Source: Chinchilla lanigera
Lineage: Eukaryota; Chordata; Mammalia; Rodentia; Chinchillidae
Assembly (NCBI RefSeq): GCF_000276665.1
Contig: NW_004955477.1
Span: forward strand, 2,992,132 to 3,056,131
DNA: 64,000 bases
Direction of reading: 5' to 3'
Each line of letters begins with the position of its first letter. The first letter of the stretch is position 1. Shown here piece by piece: positions 56,222 to 64,000 of this stretch. A model generated the notes under the pieces. That model worked only from the letters and a program-made list of their open reading frames with translations. It was not told where the DNA came from and made no database searches. Position numbers and translations under genes: made by a program.

Positions 56222-56323
56222 AGGGCTAGGGATTTAGCTCAGCGGCAAAGCGCCTGCCTGGCAAGCGCAAGGTCGTGAGTTCGGTTCCCGGTACCGGAAA
56301 AAAAACAAAAAAAAAAAAAAAAG
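56222..56323 (+). mobile_element. young ID SINE with 15-bp target-site duplication
   Basis: 'gggctagggatttagctcag', 'cgcctgcctggcaagcgcaa', 'gagttcggttcccggtaccg' and a long A-rich tail. The repeat aagaagcaaaatctc is identical at 56207-56221 and 56324-56338. An eleven-G run lies just upstream at 56165-56175. Confidence 0.95.
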
Positions 56324-56518
56324 AAGAAGCAAAATCTCCTCTAAACCACGAGGGCATGGCTGTATTTTCCTGAACAGGAAACTCCTCAGCCCATTCCCAC
56401 CTTGTTAACAAAGGGACCAAGGGAGAGGAGAAGATCCCATCCACTTGGACTCCCACCTCACTGGATCACCCAAGCAGAAAGCCAACATTCCCTTATGTGA
56501 TTTATATAATAGTTTTGT

Positions 56519-56690
56519 CAGCTGGGCATGATGGTGTATGCTTGTAAACCCAGCTACTTGAAAGGCTGAGGCAGGAGGACTGCAAGTTGGAGGTAGCCTG
56601 GGCAACTTAGTGAGAGCCTATCTCAAAATAAAAATTAAAAAGATCTGGGGACGTAGCTCAATGCTCCAAAACTGGGATGGGGGTCGGGAC
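56519..56690 (+). mobile_element. B1-dID composite SINE
   Basis: 'cagctgggcatgatggtgta', 'aacccagctacttgaaagg', 'tagcctgggcaacttagtg' make the B1 half; 'aaaaattaaaaagatc' is the linker; 'tggggacgtagctcaatgc' starts the dID half, which decays after that. Confidence 0.88.
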
Positions 56691-56814
56691 TGCACTGTAA
56701 GACTAAACATATACCCACTCTATGACTGGGTGATTCAAGTCCATTCCTAAGAATGTACCCAAGAGAAATATAAACATAGGTCTATAAAAAGATATGTTCA
56801 AGAATGATTGTAGG

Positions 56815-56910
56815 TGAGCTGGGCATAGTGGCGCGTGTAATCCCAGCACTCAGGAGGCTGAGGCAGGAGGATGACTGCAAGTTCGAGGCCAGGGTGGGCT
56901 CCACAGCAAA
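56815..56910 (+). mobile_element. B1 SINE nested in L1, with target-site duplication
   Basis: 'gagctgggcatagtggcgcg', 'cccagcactcaggaggctg', 'gcaagttcgaggccaggg', 'ctccacagcaaa': a B1 truncated at the 3' side. The repeat agaatgattgtagg / agaatgattatagg at 56801-56814 and 56911-56924 (13 of 14 identical) flanks it. Confidence 0.9.
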
Positions 56911-57210
56911 AGAATGATTATAGGAGCATTATTCAGAATAGTCGAAAGAAGAAAATAGCCCCAAGGTGCCCATTAACAGAAGAATGCATACAAGGACAGT
57001 GGTAGATTTATGCAATGGAATGTTACCCTTTACCGGAGCAACGCATACAGGCCCCAAAATATTTTTACATCTCCAACACACTGTGCTGACTGAGAAAGAA
57101 GCTTTAGGCAAAAAGGAATATATATTATATTGTATATAGACATGTATATACGCATTATATATATTACACAGTATTACATAAAACTGAAGAACAGCAAAAT
57201 TAACCATGTT

Positions 57211-57230
57211 AAAAAAAAAAAAAAAAAAAA
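57211..57230 (+). repeat. A20 homopolymer
   Basis: Twenty uninterrupted A within the old L1 fragment. Such a clean run must be young or expanding; no flanking duplication is evident, unlike the A-run at 56094-56114. Confidence 0.95.
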
Positions 57231-57385
57231 TGGCTGCCCAAGTGATCAATGAGGCTAAGAGAGTGGGACGGCCTGGGAAGGTGATGAGGAACCCTGATGG
57301 CCGTGAGGAGTGACGGTGCGCCCTGTATCTTGATGGCTGTGGGGCAGACGCGAGTGTGTGCCTGTTGGAATACACTGATGGGCAC

Positions 57386-57783
57386 ACTTCAGGCTGGCTC
57401 TAGCTCCTCCCTAGTCAGTCCCCACTCCACCATCAGTTCAGGACTTCTTCCCTAAATTTTAGCTAAAAGGAAAACAAAACAGAAAGAACCACCAACAAGT
57501 TGGCCTAGGGTAACAAAACGCACACTGAAGAACTGATTCAGAGGGAGGCTGAGGTCTGAAATGCAATCAGGGAATATTGCTAAGAAGCTGGCCTGGTGGG
57601 CAGAGAAGGAGAGCACAATTTGCCACAGAGCCTGGGAGGGTGTGGGTAGGGCTCACTGGAGATCAGGCCTACTTCCCTGACTTTCATACCTAGAAGCTGC
57701 AAATCTTAGAAAGGAAAACTCCAAGGCCTTGGCGAGGGAACCTTTCACTGACACTGGAAGTGGACCAGAGAAACACCTTCGAG
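57386..57783. other. unique non-coding sequence
   Basis: No exon or named repeat is recognised. Confidence 0.4.
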
Positions 57784-57801
57784 AACCAAATACCCAACCA
57801 A

Positions 57802-57884
57802 GGGGGCTGGGGATTTAGCTTAGCGGCAAAAGCGCCTGCCTGGCAAGCGCAAGGTCATGAGTTCGGTTCCCGGTACCGGAGAAA
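57802..57884 (+). mobile_element. young ID SINE with almost no A-tail
   Basis: 'gggggctggggatttagc', 'cgcctgcctggcaagcgcaa', 'gagttcggttcccggtaccg' then only gagaaa. The 18-bp repeat aaccaaatacccaaccaa is identical at 57784-57801 and 57885-57902. The internal pol III A-box and B-box regions look intact. The missing tail is unusual for a copy this young. Confidence 0.95.
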
Positions 57885-57902
57885 AACCAAATACCCAACC
57901 AA

Positions 57903-58611
57903 AACCTGCATGCAGCACCTAACAAGACAACACACTCTTTCCAGGAATAGGTCCAGAACTCCAAGGAGGTCCAGGACAGTTCAAGATCACTTGTGCTAAT
58001 GCAGGCCCATGAAGCAAGAGGTCCCTGTACAGGAAAAGGGCCATAGGGGAAATAAAACCCCAAGACAATGAAATCTCCAACAGGCACATTCCACAGGGTT
58101 CTAAGGCAGGGAAAGAACAGCCTACACAGGGTTTCTAACCCTCCTTCCCCGAGCTTCATCAAGGGAAGAGCAGCCTTTGGTCCCAAGCAACTCCCACAGA
58201 GCAGAACACCTACCACAAGTCCACTCAGAACCATGCTAGTGAACGGCATGTGGCCTTACCACGGCTGCTGTTAAATGCTATATCCTCTAAAAGTGGGACA
58301 TCTCAATCTGAAGTTGTATTCCTAGCACAAGTTACATGCAGACTGTGCTCGCAAGCCTCTTTTATTGCCCGAGAGGCTTTTAAGTATTAAGTATAGAAGA
58401 TACATGCAACTTCCCAGTTAAAATATAGTGCATGGACACTCAAAAAGGTCAATGCAGCATCCACTCCATTTTCATTATGGACGCTTCACTCAGATGGCAG
58501 GGACCTACGATAAAAGCACATTTAGAAATCTGCTGTGCTGTAAGAAAAAAAGGGAACAGAAATATAACCCTTGATAGAATCAAATATCTTCTTTTGCTGT
58601 TTTGTTTCTCA
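57903..58611. other. unique non-coding sequence
   Basis: No gene or named repeat is recognised. The 144-codon minus-strand frame at 57815-58249 runs into the ID above and is not credible as a protein. Confidence 0.4.
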
Positions 58612-58712
58612 TTTTTCAAGACAAGGTCTAACTATAGGGCCTGGAATGTGTGATCCTCCTGCCTCAGCCTCCAAAATACTGAGATTACAGGCATACACCA
58701 CAATGCCCAGCC
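58612..58712 (-). mobile_element. B1 SINE, antisense, short
   Basis: 'tttttcaagacaaggtctaa', 'tgatcctcctgcctcagcc', 'actgagattacaggcatac' and 'accacaatgcccagcc' follow a reversed B1 with the middle deleted. Confidence 0.85.
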
Positions 58713-58863
58713 TAAATATCTTTTGATCTGGACAGATCCTAGAAATCGCTACGCAGAGCCCCTCATTTTAGAGGATGGAAAGTGACAACCTGGAGAGGAG
58801 ATACATTGCTGTCCAAACTGGAGAAAATTTGTAGGCCCTGTCCTCTAGCTCACTTTATTTTTT

Positions 58864-58956
58864 GTTTTTTGTTTTTTTCCAGTACTGGGAAGTGAACTCA
58901 CGACCTCGCGCTTGCCAGGCAGGTACTGTGCCACTGAGTTAAATCCCCAGCCCCTA
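58864..58956 (-). mobile_element. young ID SINE, antisense, with 17-bp target-site duplication
   Basis: On the minus strand: 'ggggctggggatttaactc', 'tacctgcctggcaagcgcg', 'gagttcacttcccagtactg' and an A/C-rich tail. The repeat agctcactttatttttt is identical at 58847-58863 and 58957-58973. Confidence 0.95.
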
Positions 58957-58973
58957 AGCTCACTTTATTTTTT

Positions 58974-59689
58974 AAGTACAACGTGTGTTACCTCCAGCCC
59001 TCCAAAAACAAAGGCCAAGACAAGAGACTTTTCAGATCCAGAGGGAGAGAAAGCCAGGACGGAGAAACATGGCAGGGAAGGAAAGAAGGAAGGAAGGTGG
59101 GAAGGGGGTATCTTCATCTGCTATCCCTGCATGGGAGCTGCCGGTGGGAGCAGAGGCTCGCGAATGTGGTGGCGGATTTTCCTGTTAGATTTGGAATGCA
59201 GCAGCTGGGGCCACCACATATTCCTGGAAGTAGACCACCACGGAGGAACTACTTCACGGGCTGCCACACTCTGCCATGTCACTGCTACAACGCTACAACC
59301 CAACGCTTGCTTCTCAACATGTCCAAAGTTTGATTAGTAGATTTCCAGGGCACCTGGCTGAGCCCAAAGTAGATGTCACATGGCTGGTATGAGGACCTCC
59401 TTACCTCCCAAATGGGATTGAAGGGAGGAAAGGAACTACATGACTCAGAGAATAAATGGACATGTAGGAACCAAGTGATAAGAGCCTTGAGATCGAGGCT
59501 GATAAACAGATGGAGGGCAGGAGATGAGACAGGGAAGGGGAAGGGGCTGAGCAGTATCAGTTAGTAAATAAGTCAACCACCCCAACTCCCTGTGTTCATT
59601 ACATTAATACTATCTTCTTTAGAAACCTAAAGATGAATCAGCGCAACACAATAGAATTTTATTCTTATATCACAAAAAGTACAGGATGA
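58974..59689. other. unique sequence with a short GGAA run
   Basis: Short ggaagg units occur near 59080-59105. Overlapping plus-strand frames at 58912-59337 start inside the antisense ID or from alternative codons and show no known domain. Confidence 0.4.
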
Positions 59690-59865
59690 AAGAATAGACA
59701 ATAGGACACAGGGAGATAAAGCTTTTTGCAAATGGGAAGGAGACCAAGACATGGAGGTGGGGACATAAAGAGAATTAAGATGTGTTATATCTATGTATCA
59801 ACTCTTCCCAATGAATGTAGTCATTATGTACTGCAAACTTATACTAATAAAAATTTTTGAAAAAT
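59690..59865 (+). mobile_element. L1 3'-end fragment, tentative
   Basis: 'agacaataggacacaggg', 'tgtatcaactcttcccaat', 'gaatgtagtcattatgtac' and 'actaataaaaatttttg' resemble the 3' terminus of rodent L1, like the fragment at 18390-18510. Confidence 0.4.
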
Positions 59866-60415
59866 AGATCCAGCTCATGTTCTTCACGGGCACACAAGTC
59901 TGTTCCACAGTGATTCAGGGACCCAGGATCCTCCCCCAACCCCTAGGCATTCTCTGTTGTGTATTCCATATCCAGTTGATAGTTCAAAGAAGAAAAACTG
60001 GATAAGGCGCACTCATTTCTTAACTGCTCCTGCCAGGAAGTGACACATTCCCACCCACGTTCCACTGGCAGGCACTACCGTGGGGCCTTGGGTGGATGCC
60101 TGGTGATGGCTGTGCAGCCACTCCAGCAGAAAGTCCCAGAAGTGGAAGGGAAGCACAGATCCTCAGTTCACATCTGGTTGTCTCCTCCCCGCTCCCTTTC
60201 GGCCTTCTTGTCAGGACCGGCTTATGTCACAACAGTGTGCTCCAGCTCTGAGCACAAGAACCCTGGGTTATCTGACCACTTGAGCCAAATCAAAATAGAG
60301 ATGTCAAAAAGTCTACAAACCCATCTATTAAAACTCTAGTCCGCACAGTCTTGAAATTTAACACCAGTCTGGCCACAACTGGACTTTCAGAGATCAGTCA
60401 AGACAGTACATACAG
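59866..60415. other. unique non-coding sequence
   Basis: No exon or named repeat is recognised; the 99-codon frame at 60040-60339 (+) is without a known motif. Confidence 0.4.
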
Positions 60416-60522
60416 CAAGGTGCAGTAGTGCACACATACCTGCAGTCCCAGCACTTGGGAGGCTAATGCAAGAACCAGCCTGGGCAATGTAGCAATTCCC
60501 TGTCTCAACACAAAACAAAATG
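60416..60522 (+). mobile_element. B1 SINE with central deletion
   Basis: 'gcaaggtgcagtagtgcac', 'tgcagtcccagcacttgg', 'aaccagcctgggcaatg', 'ccctgtctcaacacaaaac' follow B1 with part of the middle missing. Confidence 0.85.
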
Positions 60523-60718
60523 CAACTGTCCTTTTGTTGAAAAAATTCCAAGTGCTAAAGCCCTAAAGTTTGTACAGAGCTTTCATGTCCATCAAGTCAA
60601 AGACAGTATCACACCTGAGATCAGCATCATTTTACAAACCACTAACAGTTTAGCTGTGACATGTAATCAATTTAATGATACAATTTGATTCCAGAGATGT
60701 TAAAATGTTCAAAACCAA

Positions 60719-60756
60719 TGAAATATAATGTTTTCATTGAAATATAATGCTTTCAT
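60719..60756 (+). repeat. 19-bp tandem duplication, 18 of 19 identical
   Basis: Units tgaaatataatgttttcat and tgaaatataatgctttcat are in direct contact. The single C/T difference suggests this is somewhat older than the perfect 19-bp duplication at 53929. Confidence 0.93.
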
Positions 60757-60774
60757 TGAAGACTTCCAATAACT

Positions 60775-60890
60775 TTGCAAGAAACACAGGAATCACCATT
60801 TCACAGACAGGACCTGGGGGCTCCCAAAGTATAGGTGACTTGTCAGCTGTCTCACAGCTGGCAGAGCTGGGGATGGAGGATTCCCAGGGA
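60775..60890 (+). mobile_element. MIR SINE, diverged
   Basis: 'atttcacagacaggacctg', 'ggtgacttgtcagctgtc' and 'acagctggcagagctgggg' follow the MIR core. Confidence 0.55.
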
Positions 60891-62589
60891 ACCAACTCAG
60901 CAGCTGGTGCAGGGGCAGCTCCCCACAGCTGTTCCCTCCCACATCAACTCTCTGAGACCACACTGACCTCCAGCGTTCTCATACACATACAAATTCTGAT
61001 TCAAATGGCAAATCACACACCTTGAATATATGATATCCCTATAAACTCATTTGAATAAAAAAACACTAAAATGTGGGTTTTCATCTGCATAATACTTTAC
61101 CAACAAATTCCACATTCAAGTGAGAACAGATGATGTACGAAAATATCAAAAACAAGAATCCGATTTGGTAAACAGTGAGCGCTATTTTCACATCATCCTA
61201 ATGAATTTAGTTTCAATAAACACAAATCAAGCAAACACTCTAAAAATTTTAATGGTATGGTACAAAATGAAGCTTAGTCTGACAGTTCCAGAAAACGAAC
61301 TCTTTGCCAAGTAGCAGACACCTCAAAAGAGAAAAGTCACAATGGTGATTCAGTTCACAAGGTCTGTTCGTGGCACATGTGTGTGAACTTGGCTCGGGGC
61401 TGGCTTGCCCTGACTGTGGCTGAAAACAACAAGGAGAGCTCCAGATCCCTCGATCCTGATCATACTGCCAGGCTGGTCCTAACCACGAGTGTCTGGTTTG
61501 TGGATTTAAACATAAAAAGCAGATGAAGCAGCACACAAAGGTGAGTGACACACAGATTACTAATCTGATTTACGGTCCAAGGCATCCATCTCAGTATAGC
61601 CATCAGCATCAAGCACAGCTTGCTAGGAAGGATCAGGATGCTTAGGCAATATATGCGAGCAGTACAAGACAGCTCAGTTTCCCCAAGCTCCTCCAGAGCT
61701 CTGTGCACCCTGCCCATCCACTCTTCAGCCTAACTCAGTCCCAGTTCAAAGTGGTGCCCAGGTTGAAATCTCAACCGAAGTTCAAGAAATCAGGAGCAAA
61801 TCCACGTGTGCAATGCTGGATATGTAAAAAGCCAGGACAAGGAAACACATTCACACCCTCTCCAGGTGCTCAGCAGCCTGAAGACTGACAGCAAGGCCAC
61901 CTCTGCAGAGCAGTGTCAGCGCAATCATTAAATCTGAGCCCTTCTTTTCTCCATCTGAAAACAGAGGCTTTTTGTTCAGAGGCTGTAATTAGAACACATC
62001 CGAACATGACTGTAAACTATAAATCACTACAAAAAGACTGGACAGGTCTTTTGAAATCACTTTTTCTGAAATCACTTTTTTTTGCAGGAGGGCTGGGCAA
62101 TAACATACCAATGTGAAAACAGCATCAGTTGTTTTTAGGAAAGCTCCCCAAACCTAATAACTTCCCTAAAACAGAGGTATAACACCACCTCTCCTCCACA
62201 CGCTGTGAGCCTTGGAACAGGAAGCCTCGTTCCTTTTGAGCCCAATGTGTGGGAATCAGCACCTGAGCAACTGGGTTCTGAGAATCTGGCAGCACCTGCT
62301 GGTCATGCCTCCAACACAAGGGCAGGTTTTCTTGTATGCGCGATTAAGCTTGGTTTCAAAAAGAACGGCACACAAATGCACTTAAGACTCCACAGGCAAA
62401 ATATTAAACAAGATTTAAATAAAAATCTGGGGTTAAGATGTGAAAAGCTCATGCTCGGAAGGAACGAATTCCAGCACTCCAAAGCCATGTCCTGGAGCAC
62501 AGGCTATTTGCTACATGCTGCGCTGAGGATGCAAACATTAAAGAGCCCAAACGACCAGATTAAAATACCTGAATGCTTTAAAAAGTTAT
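60891..62589. other. unique non-coding sequence
   Basis: No exon is recognised. A local duplication of tgaaatcacttttt occurs at about 62052-62080. The 137-codon frame at 62205-62618 (+) has no recognisable domain. Confidence 0.4.
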
Positions 62590-62715
62590 TAGTAACAACC
62601 ACTCCATCAGTACAGTAATTCTGTTGCACTCCTAATTCACAAGTAGGGAGACTGAGGCTCAGAGAGCCTTATACCAGAGTTTCCAGCAAGAAAGCAGATG
62701 CAAGCCCAGCTCAAA
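62590..62715 (+). mobile_element. MIR SINE fragment
   Basis: 'agggagactgaggctcagag', 'agccttataccagagtttcc' and 'gcagatgcaagcccagc' follow the core and 3' part of MIR. Confidence 0.6.
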
Positions 62716-64000
62716 TGCACCCAGCAGAAAGCAGCTCACCTGTGGCCTGCTCAGCAGAGGCGGATATAGCAGGAGGAAACTGGCAGAAGCTTCAGCTTCT
62801 GGTTCAGAACACAGGATCCTTTGCTTTTTCACCCCCCTTTCAGGAGTGAGGGGTAGCAGTCACAGGAAGTTCTGGCTCTGAGCTCTGGGCCAACCTGGCT
62901 AACTCTAGGAAAGGACCACAAGACTATGGATCCTATACTCTGCCAGAGGGAAGAGAATACTGCCAGGTGGGACCAACTAGAGCCAAGGCCAGAAAACTAT
63001 CAGCTGCTCCCACCTCCTGGCACCCCACAGTGACCGCAGACACCCAGCTTGAGGGCATGGAGAACTCAATCAATAAAAATGAGGCCACAGTATACCCTAG
63101 GAGTCACCTCTTCAAGTGTGCAAGGAAGAGAACCAACCAAAGTGGGGCTGAAGCTTCCTCCAAGCTGGTCCTGCAGCCCTTCCCCCTCATTCCCTCACCA
63201 CCCTGAAAAAATCAAGGCAGGTTTCTCGCCTTTAGGTAAGCCCTCACCTCAACCTGCGTCCCAATATATTCAGGCCAGAGCTCATCTCAACAGCCAAAGA
63301 CCCAGGGTATTTGGTTTTCAGATTCTCAAACCTTTTCCCACACAGAAGCACAACTGGACAGCATGGCACTCAATGACCCTGGGTGTCCCACCCACCCTTT
63401 GGCCTAAAGGGGAGTCTTTTTCTTGGTACCAGTATCACTTGAATATGTTCACCTCTTCCTACCTAGGAGCACCCGGGGGAGAAACCAAGTTCCCAGCACC
63501 CCATCTCCCTCCTGCCCGTGAAAGACAATTCCCAGAAACTCTTCCCATTTCTTTTATTTCCCCTCCCATACGCCTGCTTCTTCTTAGCAACACAACACAG
63601 TGCTTCACTCACCCCAGCCTTGGCAGGCCAGGGATTCCAGCCCAGGGGCCCCAACATGTGAGGTTCTGTCCTGGATACCTATCCACCATGGAAAGCTGGA
63701 CATTTCCCTTTAAAAATGCACATGACTGTTCCTATCTCCTCCCTCTTTACTCAAGTATTTCTGGGGCTCACCCTCCACCCAGGGATGAAACCTCAGGAGG
63801 TACTACCCGAATCTAGCCCTCAGGCTGTTTCCTAGGCAACGGATGCTCTCTTTCTCCTTCCAGCTAAGGAAGATTCGCACTGATCCTAGATTTTCTCCTT
63901 TAAGGCAGGGGACAACAACTTTCCTTTACTCATGGGCAAGGCCTATGCTGTGGCTAGGCCCCCAACAGCTACTCTCCCACCCTCAATCCCACAGCTACCT
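62716..64000. other. C-rich unique sequence with a long chance-like open frame
   Basis: An open frame of 255 codons lies at 63049-63816 (+), but it begins at TTG; the first in-frame ATG is about ten codons later. It is Pro/Ser/Leu-rich with no recognised domain, repeats or signal peptide. No upstream splice-acceptor tract or poly(A) signal stands out. I treat it as C-rich sequence poor in stop codons; an exon is possible but unsupported. Confidence 0.35.

Larger units (their letters stand above)
56695..57385 (+). mobile_element. old L1 3'-end fragment
   Basis: 'ataaacataggtctataaaa', 'gcattattcagaatagtcg', 'ccaaggtgcccattaacag', 'tgcaatggaatgttaccc' and 'ccctgtatcttgatggctg' follow the terminal part of an old (L1M-type) L1. 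A B1 is nested at 56815-56910 and a run of 20 A at 57211-57230 interrupts the distal part. The minus-strand 152-codon frame at 56929-57387 runs through this and the A-run and is not a gene. Confidence 0.7.

Noticed and set aside
63049..63816. 255-codon plus-strand open frame
   Set aside because: It starts at TTG, has no recognised domain, lies in C-rich sequence poor in stop codons, and lacks convincing splice or poly(A) context. Kept only as a note in the last stretch.
1..64000. CRISPR arrays, bacterial operons, phage or plasmid genes
   Set aside because: The sequence is mammalian by its SINE, LINE and LTR content; no regularly spaced repeats or prokaryotic gene arrangement is present.

Overview
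This window is non-coding DNA from a mammalian nuclear genome, almost certainly a rodent. The evidence is many tRNA-Ala-type ID SINEs, 7SL-type B1 SINEs (three antisense copies keep the internal ~29-bp duplication) and about ten composite B1-dID elements. Older layers are MaLR LTRs, L1, MIR/L2, MER5A-type hAT and Tigger fragments. No primate Alu or murid B2 was seen. Abundant young ID with B1-dID and 29-bp-duplicated B1 points to a non-murid rodent; a beaver-like (castorid) genome is my best guess, inferred from recalled SINE distributions and not proven.

I find no convincing protein-coding exon, promoter CpG island, intact RNA gene or CRISPR array. The long open frames lie in purine- or C-rich sequence, begin at TTG or GTG, or run through repeats. 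The window reads as intergenic DNA or the inside of a very large intron.

Layout: 1-2.5 kb, unique sequence, SINE fragments and a gammaretrovirus-like solo LTR. 4.8-7.3 kb, a MER5A and an old L1 split by two MaLR LTRs and a young ID. 9.7-20 kb, B1-dID elements, a MaLR LTR and a MIR in mostly unique sequence. 20-31 kb, mostly unique and AT-rich, with a MaLR LTR, a second MER5A, simple repeats, a CpG-retaining block and several stretches that look like conserved regulatory DNA. 31-39 kb, SINE- and MaLR-rich, with an ID nested between the arms of a B1-dID. 39.8-40.9 kb, an 1.1-kb AT-rich repeat-free block with an AGC microsatellite. 41-51 kb, B1 and B1-dID copies, and at 49.4-50.0 kb a B1 interrupted by two head-to-tail IDs and followed by a 265-bp purine tract. 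51-64 kb, unique sequence with a tiny U6 5' fragment, a Tigger fragment, a bare poly(A) insertion, an L1 3' end and three young IDs.

There are no genes to join into a pathway. The interest lies in retrotransposition by-products with readable target-site duplications (TSDs), nested SINEs, and repeat-free AT-rich blocks that may be cis-regulatory. No new biological system is evident.
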